Notes under the pieces: generated by a model | Databases searched by the model: none | The model's input: the letters and a program-made list of their open reading frames with translations, nothing else | Told to the model about the DNA's origin: nothing | Part shown: positions 45,508 to 54,624 of the stretch, in pieces | How positions within the stretch are numbered: position 1 is the stretch's first letter | Layout: each line of letters begins with the position of its first letter | DNA from: Clostridia bacterium | GTDB lineage: Bacteria; Bacillota; Clostridia; Oscillospirales; Acutalibacteraceae | Reading direction: 5' to 3' | Length of the DNA: 64,000 bases | NCBI GenBank assembly: GCA_017409845.1 | Contig: JAFQRY010000011.1 | Location: 62,001 to 126,000, forward strand | Program-made: the position numbers and the translations under genes

Positions 45508-46251
45508 ATGGAAATGCAGAATGAACGCCAGGGACTTATAATCGGTCGCAACGCCGTTGCGGAAGCACTCAAAAGCGGCAGAACAATCGACTGTCTTATG
45601 GTTGCAAAGGGAGAGAGAGGCGGCTCCGTCGGAAAAATTATAGGTCAGTGCCGTGACAGAGGCGTTGTTATAAAAGAAACTGACCGCAGAAAGCTTGATA
45701 AGCTTTGCGAGGGCGAAAATCATCAGGGCGTTGCAGCGTGGGCGGCGGTTCACGAATATTCTTCAATCGAAGATATCCTTGCCAATGCCGAAAGCAGGGG
45801 CGAAGCACCTTTTGTTATCGTTTGCGACGAAATTGAAGACCCCCACAACCTCGGTGCAATAATCCGTACGGCGGATGCCTGCGGTGCCCACGGAATTATT
45901 ATTCCAAAAAGAAGAGGCGTTGCCCTGACCTATGCGGTAGGCAAGGTTTCGGCGGGTGCGGTTGAATATGTGCCCGTTGCAAGAGTTTCAAATCTTCCGT
46001 CGGCAATTGATGAGCTCAAGGAAAAGGGTTTCTGGGTTTACGGTGCGGATATGGACGGCACACGCTGGGATAAGCAGGATTATTCGGGTGCGGTTGCACT
46101 CGTTGTCGGCTCCGAGGGCAAGGGCGTGAGCAGACTCGTGAAGGAAAAGTGCGATTTTATCGTATCGCTTCCGATGAAAGGAAAAATCAATTCCCTCAAT
46201 GCCTCCGTGGCGGCGGGAATTTTAATGTATGAAATTGCGAAGAACAGGTAG
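45508..46251 (+). CDS. rlmB: 23S rRNA (guanosine-2'-O)-methyltransferase RlmB
   Basis: 247 residues. The N-terminal L30e-like domain is GLIIGRNAVAEALKSGRTI; the SPOUT knot has ILVCDEIEDPHNLGAIIRTAD-type motif 1, GSEGKGVSRLV as motif 2 and LPMKGKINSLNASVAAGI as motif 3. The family methylates G2251 (E. coli numbering) of 23S rRNA. AGGAGG lies before the ATG. The next gene begins about ten bases after the stop. Confidence 0.93.
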   Translation: MEMQNERQGLIIGRNAVAEALKSGRTIDCLMVAKGERGGSVGKIIGQCRDRGVVIKETDRRKLDKLCEGENHQGVAAWAAVHEYSSIEDILANAESRGEAPFVIVCDEIEDPHNLGAIIRTADACGAHGIIIPKRRGVALTYAVGKVSAGAVEYVPVARVSNLPSAIDELKEKGFWVYGADMDGTRWDKQDYSGAVALVVGSEGKGVSRLVKEKCDFIVSLPMKGKINSLNASVAAGILMYEIAKNR

Positions 46252-46260
46252 GTGAATGCT

Positions 46261-49086
46261 TTGGACGAATACATAAACAAAACTTCAGGCGGCGATGAGC
46301 TGGAAGAAATTCTTGCTCAGGTCAGAAAATCGAAGCAGGAGCAGGAAGCTGATTCTCCGTCAAAAACATGGTCGCTTGATGATATTGACAAGCTTATCGC
46401 TCAGACAAACGGTGAGGAGTATGTGCCCAAGGCGGCGATACCTGCAACTCCCGCAAGGGATTTTGAAAGAATACTCAGCCGTGAATTTGATACTGGAATG
46501 TTTACCTTAAAGCCGATAACAGAGGAGCCGGCGGTTGAAATGCAGGATATTTCATCGGTCTCCGAGGATACGGATGTTGACGGTCAGGAAAGATTTTTTG
46601 AAAAAACCTATGAGTTTGACGAGGAGCTTTTCAATATTGAAACGGTGATTGTTCCCGAGGATATTCCCGAGCCCGCACCCGCCATGTTTGCATGGCAGGA
46701 GCCCGAAAAGAAGCCGCAGAAGAAAAAAGAACCCTCCGAAATCAAGGTTTTTTATGAGGGAGATGTAACGGCGGCGGATTTCTTCGGAAAGCCTGAGGAA
46801 AAGAAGGAAGAAGACGTTCATATCAAAGAATCCGACTATAAAACGAGGTTTTTCACAACCCTGAAGCTTGAACAGACTGCCGAAATGGAGCCTGTCGTTG
46901 AAGGCCCCGTTGACAGACCGGGAATTGTTGTTGCAAAATCGGGTGAGGCAGAGGAAAACGGACTTGAGGCAATGCCGAAGGTTCTCGCTGCCGAGGATGC
47001 CAAGGATTTTGTTGACGAAAAAACAAGAATCATGGATTCTCTCGGCTCGTCATCGAAAAAACAGTCAGAGCTGAGTGATGACGTTGAAGGTCAGATAATG
47101 CTTACGGGCTTTGATACCGAGGAGGACTGGGCACCCGAGCAGACGGATGAGGGCGATGTTGAGGTTCAGCTCTGGGAAAAACGCAAACAGAAAGCAAAGA
47201 ATTTCAGGCTTATCGAAGCGATTGACCTTGATTCGGATTTTGACGGTGACTATGAGGCTCCGCCCGAGGATGTGGCGAGAGCCGAAAAGGCAAAGAAGAA
47301 AAAAGAAAAGAAGCTTGAGCTTGAGCAGGAGGAAGAGCTTTCGGTTGCAAACGAATATTCTTCGCCTGCGGAGCGTGCTTCGGTTCATAAAATGCTCAGC
47401 GATGCCGCAAAGAAGGCAACAACAAGTCTGCTTTGCGTGGGCGGCGTTGCATTTGTGATGATAATTCTCAATCTTATCCCCGTGATTGCGTCAAAGCTTT
47501 CGATTGAAACTCAGATGTTTGTTGAAGGTTCAACGGCAATGTGTGTTTTCAATGCGGTGCTTCTTATTGCGGCGGTTGCGTTTGACAGCAGCAAATTCTT
47601 TGACGGACTGACGGGAATTCTCAAAAAGAAGATAACCTCGTCAACGGCTGTCAGCCTTTCGGTTGTTGTTGCACTTCTGCAGAATACTCTTGCAGCGGTT
47701 GTCGGCGGCAACGGCACGGAAACGGCGGTTTTCTCTGCGGCGGCAGTCATCGCCGTGCTTATCGGAAAGCTTGCCGATAAGATGGATGCCGAGCGTATCC
47801 TCGGCAACTTCGAGGTATGTGCTTATAAATATGAGCATAATATGTATGCTGTGCACCCGTTTGAAAACGAATCCGAAATATTTGAACTCGGCAGAGGGCT
47901 TATGATGGGTAATGCGGAGCTTCTTTATTCCTCAAAGCTTGCTTTCCCTTCGGATTTTGTCAAAAATTCAAAAACCGATGTTTCCGACAGAAAGCTGATG
48001 CAGATTCTTGTGCCCGCAGCCTTCGGTGCGGCAGCGGTTGTTGCGATAATTGCCGGAATTTTTGAAAAGAGCGTTATGAGTGCATTTTCCGCCTTTGCGG
48101 GAACCTTCTGCATGAGTGCACCCGTTTTCTCGGCGTTCATACCCGCATTTATCGCAAGAAGCTCAAATCACGGGCTCAACATCAACGGCACAATGATTGC
48201 AAGCCTTGATGCGGCAGAAAAAACCGCTTCGGCAAATGCGGTTGTGCTTGATTCCGCCGATATTTTCGACCGCTCACGCTGCACCATGCACGGCATGAAG
48301 GATTTCAAGAATATCCGTATTGATGATGTGCTTCTTTATGCGGCGGCAATGATAATAAAATCGGGCGGACCGCTCAGGGAAAGCTTTGAGCAGGTTGTTG
48401 ACGGCAGACAGGATCTGCTTCCTCCCGTCAAGGAGCTTGTTTATGAGGATAAGCTTGGCATTGCTGCAAGAATTCACAATCAGAAGGTACTTCTCGGCAA
48501 CAGAAATCTGCTTGTTCATCACAATATCGAGGTGCCCGAAAAGGCTCTTGAAGAAAGATATTCCCACAGCGGCAGAAAGGTTATGTATCTTGCCGTTGCA
48601 GGCAAAATAGCGGCACTTTTCGTTGTCAGCTATGCGGTTGACAAAAATCTTACGGGTTATCTCAGGCTTCTCGAAAGCAACGGAATCCAGATTCTTGTGC
48701 GTACAAACGATGTTAACGTTACCGAAGAGCTTATCGCGGAAAGCTTCGGCATGCCTCAGCAGAATTTCAGGATTCTTTCCTCTGTTGCGGGCAGACTGTT
48801 CAAGAGAAGAAGAGATGCTGTCAGCGACAGACTTCCCTCAAGAATCGTTCACGACGGAACGGCGTTTTCAATGCTCAAGGCGGTTGCCGCTTCATGCAAT
48901 ATCGTAACGAAGCGAAAGCTCGGCACGGTGCTGCAGATTGTGTTCAGTGCACTTGCATTCATACTTTGTGCCGCCCTCTATTGCACGGCACTCGGATATA
49001 TTCTCAACGGTCTTACCGCTTCGCTTTTCCTTATAGGCGGACTTGCGGTTTCGGCAGGTCTTATGCTTGTCGGCAAAATAAAATAA
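46261..49086 (+). CDS. P-type-ATPase-like membrane protein without catalytic motifs (pseudo-ATPase)
   Basis: About 941 residues. The first 370 are acidic, low in complexity and probably disordered. The remainder follows a P1B-type ATPase layout: membrane pairs at about 390-445 and 465-505, a small cytosolic part, membrane pair at about 590-640, then GLNINGTMIASLDAAEKTASANAVVLDSAD (in pieces: the stretch that precedes and contains the usual DKTGT). Here DKTGT reads DSADI (Asp codon 48250-48252), TGES and CPC are lacking, and GDN/GDGxND motifs are replaced. A nucleotide-domain-like GNRNLL and two C-terminal helices remain. TTG 46261 follows AGGTG; GTG 46252 is an alternative. Function unknown. 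Confidence 0.7.
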   Translation: MDEYINKTSGGDELEEILAQVRKSKQEQEADSPSKTWSLDDIDKLIAQTNGEEYVPKAAIPATPARDFERILSREFDTGMFTLKPITEEPAVEMQDISSVSEDTDVDGQERFFEKTYEFDEELFNIETVIVPEDIPEPAPAMFAWQEPEKKPQKKKEPSEIKVFYEGDVTAADFFGKPEEKKEEDVHIKESDYKTRFFTTLKLEQTAEMEPVVEGPVDRPGIVVAKSGEAEENGLEAMPKVLAAEDAKDFVDEKTRIMDSLGSSSKKQSELSDDVEGQIMLTGFDTEEDWAPEQTDEGDVEVQLWEKRKQKAKNFRLIEAIDLDSDFDGDYEAPPEDVARAEKAKKKKEKKLELEQEEELSVANEYSSPAERASVHKMLSDAAKKATTSLLCVGGVAFVMIILNLIPVIASKLSIETQMFVEGSTAMCVFNAVLLIAAVAFDSSKFFDGLTGILKKKITSSTAVSLSVVVALLQNTLAAVVGGNGTETAVFSAAAVIAVLIGKLADKMDAERILGNFEVCAYKYEHNMYAVHPFENESEIFELGRGLMMGNAELLYSSKLAFPSDFVKNSKTDVSDRKLMQILVPAAFGAAAVVAIIAGIFEKSVMSAFSAFAGTFCMSAPVFSAFIPAFIARSSNHGLNINGTMIASLDAAEKTASANAVVLDSADIFDRSRCTMHGMKDFKNIRIDDVLLYAAAMIIKSGGPLRESFEQVVDGRQDLLPPVKELVYEDKLGIAARIHNQKVLLGNRNLLVHHNIEVPEKALEERYSHSGRKVMYLAVAGKIAALFVVSYAVDKNLTGYLRLLESNGIQILVRTNDVNVTEELIAESFGMPQQNFRILSSVAGRLFKRRRDAVSDRLPSRIVHDGTAFSMLKAVAASCNIVTKRKLGTVLQIVFSALAFILCAALYCTALGYILNGLTASLFLIGGLAVSAGLMLVGKIK

Positions 49087-49103
49087 AAATTTGCAAAAAC
49101 CCC

Positions 49104-49132
49104 TTGACAAACCGAGGGATATGTATTAAAAT
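49104..49132 (+). promoter_or_regulatory. promoter of the infC-rpmI-rplT operon
   Basis: TTGACA (49104-49109), 17-base spacer and TAAAAT (49127-49132). Confidence 0.85.
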
Positions 49133-49138
49133 AACTTG

Positions 49139-49280
49139 CACAATAAAGCAGAGCAGGTTTTGCTCTCACCTTCCGGGAAACGCCCCGTGTTGGTCAATAG
49201 CTTAAGTTTTTATGCACTGTAAGTGCGTGAAGAGCGTTGATTGGCGAGGCGGAGTTTTCCTGCCTCGCTTTTAATTTTAT
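49139..49280 (+). promoter_or_regulatory. L20-type autoregulatory leader with terminator
   Basis: The 5' region between the promoter and infC is about 160 bases and ends in a terminator: GCGAGGC (49244-49250) pairs with GCCTCGC (49262-49268), followed by TTTTAATTTT. Upstream lie GAGCA/TGCTC and GCACTGTAAGTGC hairpins. In Firmicutes the same operon is controlled by L20 binding to a leader that mimics its 23S site and favours this terminator. Position, operon and terminator fit; I did not match the full covariance model. Confidence 0.78.
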
Positions 49281-49297
49281 GTTGGAGGTGCTTTAAC

Positions 49298-49816
49298 ATC
49301 AGCAGCAAAGAACAGCAAATCAATGAGGAAATCCGTGATAAAGAAATAAGAGTTATTTCTAATGACGGTGAGCAGCTCGGCATCATGTCCGCAGCAGAGG
49401 CTCTTAAGCTTGCAGAAAGCAAAAATCTTGATCTTGTCAAGATTGCTCCCGCAGCAAAGCCGCCCGTATGCAAAATTATGGACTACGGTAAGTTCCGATT
49501 TGAAAAGGCAAAGAAAGAGAAAGAAGCAAAGAAAAACCAGAAAATCATCGAAATCAAAGAAATCAGACTTTCTCTCAACATTGATACTCACGATTTTGAC
49601 ACCAAAATCAACCATGCCCGCAAGTTTATTGCACAGGGCAACAAGGTTAAGGTTTCAATCCGCTTCAGAGGCCGTGAAATGGCTCACAGCGACCTCGGTC
49701 TTGCAACCATGCAGCGTTGTGCAGAAGCATTGATTGACTGTGCAAGTATCGAAAAGCCTGCCAAGCTTGAAGGCAGACAGATGCTGATGTTCCTGGCTCC
49801 CAAAAGCTCAAAGTAA
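49298..49816 (+). CDS. infC: translation initiation factor IF-3, ATC start
   Basis: 172 residues beginning [19 protein letters not shown] after the start. No ATG, GTG or TTG stands at the right place: the ATC at 49298 follows GGAGGTG by seven bases and fits the known use of AUU/AUC/AUA starts in infC, by which IF-3 limits its own synthesis. The N-domain, the Lys-rich linker and the C-domain ([19 protein letters not shown]) are complete. It prevents premature subunit joining and proofreads initiation codons. Confidence 0.95.
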   Translation: MSSKEQQINEEIRDKEIRVISNDGEQLGIMSAAEALKLAESKNLDLVKIAPAAKPPVCKIMDYGKFRFEKAKKEKEAKKNQKIIEIKEIRLSLNIDTHDFDTKINHARKFIAQGNKVKVSIRFRGREMAHSDLGLATMQRCAEALIDCASIEKPAKLEGRQMLMFLAPKSSK

Positions 49817-49848
49817 AAAGGTTTTATATTATTAAGGAGGAAATAACC

Positions 49849-50046
49849 ATGCCTAAGATTAAGACTCACAGCGGCGCAAAGAAGCGCTTCAAGATTTCAA
49901 AGGGCGGCAAGCCCATCCGCGCCCATGCTTACAAGTCACACATTCTCAACAAGAAGAACACAAAGCGCAAGAGAAATCTTCGCAAGACAACTGTTGCTGA
50001 CGTAACAAACTGCAAGCAGATCAAGCGTCTTGTTCCTTATAAATAA
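49849..50046 (+). CDS. rpmI: 50S ribosomal protein L35
   Basis: 65 residues, [20 protein letters not shown] and [16 protein letters not shown], the standard L35 pattern. AAGGAGG precedes the ATG. Middle gene of infC-rpmI-rplT. Confidence 0.98.
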   Translation: MPKIKTHSGAKKRFKISKGGKPIRAHAYKSHILNKKNTKRKRNLRKTTVADVTNCKQIKRLVPYK

Positions 50047-50091
50047 TTTATAAGCTTGAATTTAACTACAGATTAACGGAGGATATAAAAA

Positions 50092-50448
50092 ATGGCTCGT
50101 ATTAAAGGCGCACTCATGACTCGCAAGAGAAGAAATAAAGTACTCAAGATGGCTAAGGGCTACTATGGCTCAAAGAGCACACTCTTCAAGACTGCAAAGC
50201 AGGCTGTTATGAAGAGCGGCAACTATGCTTACATCGGCAGAAAGCAGAAGAAGCGTGATTTCCGTCGTCTCTGGATTTCCCGTATTTCCGCTGCATGCAA
50301 GATGAACGGCATGAACTACTCAACATTCATCAACGGTCTCAAGAAGGCAGACATCAACCTTAACAGAAAGATGCTTGCTGAAATCGCTGTTGCAGATCCT
50401 GCAGCATTCACTGCTCTTACCGAAAAGGCAAAGGCAGCTCTCAACTAA
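50092..50448 (+). CDS. rplT: 50S ribosomal protein L20
   Basis: 118 residues: [36 protein letters not shown] and [21 protein letters not shown]20 binds 23S rRNA early in 50S assembly and represses its own operon through the leader at 49139-49280. ACGGAGG precedes the ATG. Confidence 0.98.
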   Translation: MARIKGALMTRKRRNKVLKMAKGYYGSKSTLFKTAKQAVMKSGNYAYIGRKQKKRDFRRLWISRISAACKMNGMNYSTFINGLKKADINLNRKMLAEIAVADPAAFTALTEKAKAALN

Positions 50449-50463
50449 TCATAGAATTCATTC

Positions 50464-50508
50464 ATCAGAGATGTGGCAATCCGTTACATCTCTGATTGTT
50501 TGTTTTTT
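50464..50508 (+). terminator. terminator of infC-rpmI-rplT
   Basis: ATCAGAGATGT (50464-50474) and ACATCTCTGAT (50486-50496) form a perfect 11-bp stem, followed by TGTTTGTTTTTT. Confidence 0.9.
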
Positions 50509-50554
50509 ATAATATAAAAGGTATCAAATATTTAAACAATATAGTGAGAATATT

Positions 50555-51337
50555 ATGGAGAAGATTACCGCACGAACAAACGATAAAATCAAATATGCCG
50601 TCCGTCTTGGAGAAAGTGCTTCGCTGCGAAAAGAAGCGGGGGAATTTTTTCTCGAAGGTGCACGGCTCTGCTTCGATGCCGCAGGAACGGGTATCGGAAT
50701 AAAGCAGGCGTTTTTTACTTCAAAAGCACTCCGTAAGTATGCCGAATATACTGATGTTATAATCCGAAAAAGCGACATATGCTGTGAAATAGGAGTCGAG
50801 GTTTCACAGAAGCTTTCCGATACCGAGAATCCGCAGGGTGTTTTCTGCATCTGCAGAATGAAAGACTCTGCAGGAGATGATTTCCTTAACCCCGAAGGAA
50901 AATATATCGCTCTTGAAAATCTTCAGGACCCCTCAAATCTCGGTGCGGTCTGCAGAAGTGCCGAGGCACTCGGGCTTGACGGTCTGATTGTCAGCGGCGG
51001 CTGTGATGCATATAACCCCAAGGCTCTGAGATCCTCCATGGGCTCGCTTCTGAGAATGAATGTTATTTCCGTGCCGAATCTTGAAGAAATCATTGCGAAA
51101 GCAAATTCGCTCGGAATGAAAACCCTCGCATCCGTACCCAGGAGCACGGCAACCGATATCAGAACCGTTGATATGAGCGGAGGAATTATCTGCTGCGTCG
51201 GTAATGAGGGCTCGGGTCTTTCGGAAGAGATTATCGGAAAATGTACCGGGCAGGTTACAATTCCCATGAGCGGCAGGGCGGAATCCTTCAATGCTTCCGC
51301 AGCAGCGGCAATCCTTGCATGGGAGCTGAAACGATGA
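50555..51337 (+). CDS. TrmH/SpoU-family RNA 2'-O-methyltransferase
   Basis: 260 residues. An N-terminal L30e-like substrate-binding domain (TARTNDKIKYAVRLGES) precedes the SPOUT knot: LENLQDPSNLGAVCRSAEA, GNEGSGLSEEI and IPMSGRAESFNASAAAAIL. This matches the Bacillus YsgA/RlmB-like group acting on 23S rRNA, separate from the rlmB gene at 45508. It overlaps dprA by four bases (ATGA). Exact nucleotide target unknown. Confidence 0.88.
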   Translation: MEKITARTNDKIKYAVRLGESASLRKEAGEFFLEGARLCFDAAGTGIGIKQAFFTSKALRKYAEYTDVIIRKSDICCEIGVEVSQKLSDTENPQGVFCICRMKDSAGDDFLNPEGKYIALENLQDPSNLGAVCRSAEALGLDGLIVSGGCDAYNPKALRSSMGSLLRMNVISVPNLEEIIAKANSLGMKTLASVPRSTATDIRTVDMSGGIICCVGNEGSGLSEEIIGKCTGQVTIPMSGRAESFNASAAAAILAWELKR

Positions 51338-52482
51338 ACAACACAAAATATTGGGTCTGGCTTTCTCTTGCCCTCGGTACGGGAACGAGAAACGATGAAA
51401 TCTTAACGGCTTTTCCCGATCCGAAAAAGCTTTATGAAGCCTCAGAAGCAGATCGGATGTCAGCAGGGATTTTTACCAAAAGACAGTTTGAAAAGCTCGG
51501 CGAAACAAAAATGGCGGATGCCGAAAGAATACTCGCAACCTGCACAAAATACGGTTGGCAGATTGTTACACCGGATGACAGAATTTATCCTGCAGGATTG
51601 AGAAAGCTTGTTGATATGCCGCTTGCTCTTTATGTTGACGGCGACATAAGCTGCCTGAGAGGCAAGGTCATAATCGGCGTTGTCGGAACCCGAAAGCCCT
51701 GCCATGAAAGCATCGCAATCGCACGGAAGATCAGCTCCGACCTTGCTTATGCGGGTGCGGTTGTCGTAAGCGGAGGTGCACTCGGAATTGACAGCTCCGC
51801 TCACGAGGGAGCACTTATCGCAGGCGGAAAAACCGTGTGCGTTCTCGGCTGCGGACTCGGCACGGATTATCTTATGGAAAATGAGGCACTCCGCCGAGAA
51901 ATCAGCAGAAGCGGTGCGGTTGTGACGGAATATCCGCCGATGAAGCCTGCAACGAGATATACTTTTCCTGAAAGAAACAGAATTATTTCGGGCATGAGCC
52001 ACGGAATACTTGTTGTTGAAGCAGGCGAAAAAAGCGGCTCGCTGATAACGGCAAAGCGTGCGGCAGAGCAGTCGAGAGATATCTATGCAATCCCCGGAAG
52101 CATTCTTACAACAGCGTATAACGGCGTAAACGCACTTATCCGTGACGGTGCAAAGGCGGTTTCGGGAGCAAGGGATATCCTTGCAGCCTATGAGGTGATT
52201 TATCCCGAGCGTCTTGATCTCGGCAACATTCCCGATACTCCGATTACGGTTGAAAAGCCCGGAGAAAAAAGAAAAACACGGACAGTAAAAAAACAGAGCG
52301 TCCAGGGTCTTGACCCCGACTGCACGGCGGTCTATAATCTTTTCGGGGAAGAATCGCTTCACCCCGACGAAATCTGTGCGGCAACGGGGCTTCCGCTTTC
52401 AAGGGTAATATCCGTGCTCATGCAGCTGCAGATGGATGATTATATTGAAATCGACGGCGGAAAGAATTACAGATTGAAATAA
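51334..52482 (+). CDS. dprA: DNA-processing protein DprA/Smf
   Basis: 382 residues. After a helical N terminus, the extended Rossmann fold shows VVGTRKPCHES, VVSGGALGIDSSAHEGAL, TVCVLGCGLGTDYL, FPERNRIISGMSHGILVVEA and SGSLITAKRAAEQ. A C-terminal winged-helix segment (HPDEICAATGLPLSRVISVLMQLQ) follows. DprA binds incoming single-stranded DNA and loads RecA during transformation; non-competent bacteria also keep it. The ATG overlaps the upstream stop, and topA follows in the order usual in Clostridia. Confidence 0.95.
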   Translation: MNNTKYWVWLSLALGTGTRNDEILTAFPDPKKLYEASEADRMSAGIFTKRQFEKLGETKMADAERILATCTKYGWQIVTPDDRIYPAGLRKLVDMPLALYVDGDISCLRGKVIIGVVGTRKPCHESIAIARKISSDLAYAGAVVVSGGALGIDSSAHEGALIAGGKTVCVLGCGLGTDYLMENEALRREISRSGAVVTEYPPMKPATRYTFPERNRIISGMSHGILVVEAGEKSGSLITAKRAAEQSRDIYAIPGSILTTAYNGVNALIRDGAKAVSGARDILAAYEVIYPERLDLGNIPDTPITVEKPGEKRKTRTVKKQSVQGLDPDCTAVYNLFGEESLHPDEICAATGLPLSRVISVLMQLQMDDYIEIDGGKNYRLK

Positions 52483-52518
52483 CAAATTTTAATATATATT
52501 TACAGGGAGAAAAAACCT

Positions 52519-54624
52519 ATGTCCAAGCTTATTATAGTTGAGTCCCCCGCAAAGGCGAATACCATAAAAAAATATCTCGGAAAGGATTATGAGGTCATCG
52601 CATCAAAGGGTCATGTCAGAGACCTTCCCGCTGCAAAGCTCAGCGTTGACGTAAAGAATAATTTTGCTCCGAAATATGCACTTATCAAAGGAAAGGAAAA
52701 GCTTGTAAAAGAGCTCAAGAGCATGGTTGACGAGAGCGAAGCAGTTTATCTCGCAGCCGACCCTGACCGTGAGGGAGAAGCAATTTCATGGCATCTTGCA
52801 ACGGTGCTCGGTCTTGACCTTAACAAGGAAAACCGTGTTACCTTCAATGAAATCACCAAAACGGGTATCGCAAACGGCATGGCTAACCCCAAGAAGGTTA
52901 ACCTTGACCTTGTAAATGCTCAGCAGGCAAGAAGAATTCTTGACAGACTTGTGGGCTACAGACTCAGCCCGTTTGTTTCTCAGAAAATCAGAAGAGGTCT
53001 TTCCGCAGGCAGAGTTCAGAGTGTTGCGGTCCGTCTTATAGTTGACCGTGAGGATGAAATCAATGCCTTTAATCCCGAGGAATACTGGATTATTGATGCA
53101 AAACTTGCAACATCGCAGAGAAGAACCTTTACCGCAACCCTTTATTCCGATGAAAACGGAAAAATCAAGATTTCAAACGAAGCGGAAGCAAAGAAATATC
53201 TTGACCGTCTTGACGGTGCGGAATATTCTGTCAAATCCGTCAAAAAGGGCACAAGAAAAAAGAATCCCGCACCCCCGTTTATCACCTCAACCCTTCAGCA
53301 GGAGGCTTCAAGAAAGCTCGGCTTCCAGGCTGAAAGAACAATGAAGGCTGCTCAGGAGCTCTATGAAGGTGTCAACATCAAGGGTGTCGGCATGACGGGT
53401 CTTATCACCTACATGAGAACCGACTCGCTCAGAATTTCGGAAGAAGCAAGAGCGGCGGCGGCAGATTATATAACAAATACCTTCGGAAAAGAATATATTC
53501 CCGAGAAACCCGTATATTATAAATCAAGAGCAAATGCTCAGGACGGTCACGAAGCTATCAGACCTTCAGCCCCCTCGATGACTCCCGAAGCAGTCAAGGG
53601 CAGTCTGACCTCCGACCAGTATAAGCTTTATAATCTTATCTGGAAAAGATTCATGGCAAGCCTTATGGCAAGCTGTGTCCAGAATACCGTGAAGGCTGAA
53701 ATTCTTGCTTCAAAAGCTGAGGATTCAAATGAATTCTGCATCTTCACAGCAGCAGGCTATTCGGTTAAGTTTGACGGCTTCACAAAGCTTTATGAGCTTC
53801 CCGAGGAGGATGCCGAAAAAGGTGTTCTTCCCGAATTCAAGGCGGAAGAAAAGCTCAAACTCCGTGAGCTGAATTCAAATCAGCATTTCACCCAGCCCCC
53901 CGCACGCTACACCGAAGCTTCACTCATCAAGGAGCTTGAAGAAAACGGTGTGGGCAGACCCAGCACCTATGCAACAATTCTTTCAACCATCATCAGAAGA
54001 GGCTATGTTCAGAGAAAGGCAAAGCAGCTTGTTCCTACAGAGCTCGGCTGTGCAACAACCGGTCTTCTCAAGGATAAATTCCCCAAGATAGTCAACACAA
54101 AATTCACCGCTTCAATGGAAACAAATCTTGACCGTGTCGGCGGCGGAGAGGTTGACTATGTTAAGATGCTCGACGAGTTCTATACAGATTTTGAAAAGAC
54201 TCTCGACAAGGCAAAGGTTGAAATGAAGAATGTCAAAATCCAGCTTGAAGAGGATACAACCGACATTCCCTGCGACAAGTGCGGCAGACTTATGGTAATC
54301 AAGACCGGCAGATACGGCAGATTCCTTGCATGTCCCGGTTATCCCGAATGCAAGAACGCAAAGCCGCTTATCGTTAACACGGGTGCAAAATGCCCCGTCT
54401 GCGGCGGTGAGATTATCGAAAGAAAGTCAAAGAAGGGTCATGTTTTCTATGGCTGCGGCAACTGGCCTAAGTGTAACTTTATGAGCTGGGATGCACCTGC
54501 AGGCGAGGCTTGCCCCGAATGCGGCAAAGCTCTTTTCAAAAAGAAAACAGGAAAGCTTGTTTGTATGACAGAGGGCTGCGGCTACGAAAAAACGGCTCGC
54601 GGAAAGAAAAAGAACGATGAATAA
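52519..54624 (+). CDS. topA: DNA topoisomerase I
   Basis: 701 residues. Toprim domain LIIVESPAKANTIKKYLG and DPDREGEAISWHL; active-site Tyr Y298 in ITYMRTDSLRIS; C-terminal region has three four-cysteine zinc motifs (CDKCG...CPGYPEC, CPVCGG...CGNWPKC, CPECG...CGYE). It relaxes negative supercoils. AGGGAG precedes the ATG. The stop overlaps trmFO by eight bases. Confidence 0.97.
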   Translation: MSKLIIVESPAKANTIKKYLGKDYEVIASKGHVRDLPAAKLSVDVKNNFAPKYALIKGKEKLVKELKSMVDESEAVYLAADPDREGEAISWHLATVLGLDLNKENRVTFNEITKTGIANGMANPKKVNLDLVNAQQARRILDRLVGYRLSPFVSQKIRRGLSAGRVQSVAVRLIVDREDEINAFNPEEYWIIDAKLATSQRRTFTATLYSDENGKIKISNEAEAKKYLDRLDGAEYSVKSVKKGTRKKNPAPPFITSTLQQEASRKLGFQAERTMKAAQELYEGVNIKGVGMTGLITYMRTDSLRISEEARAAAADYITNTFGKEYIPEKPVYYKSRANAQDGHEAIRPSAPSMTPEAVKGSLTSDQYKLYNLIWKRFMASLMASCVQNTVKAEILASKAEDSNEFCIFTAAGYSVKFDGFTKLYELPEEDAEKGVLPEFKAEEKLKLRELNSNQHFTQPPARYTEASLIKELEENGVGRPSTYATILSTIIRRGYVQRKAKQLVPTELGCATTGLLKDKFPKIVNTKFTASMETNLDRVGGGEVDYVKMLDEFYTDFEKTLDKAKVEMKNVKIQLEEDTTDIPCDKCGRLMVIKTGRYGRFLACPGYPECKNAKPLIVNTGAKCPVCGGEIIERKSKKGHVFYGCGNWPKCNFMSWDAPAGEACPECGKALFKKKTGKLVCMTEGCGYEKTARGKKKNDE

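Noticed and set aside
51460-52362. 300-codon minus-strand frame opposite dprA
   Set aside because: Cys/Arg/Ser-rich shadow of a well-supported gene, without family features.
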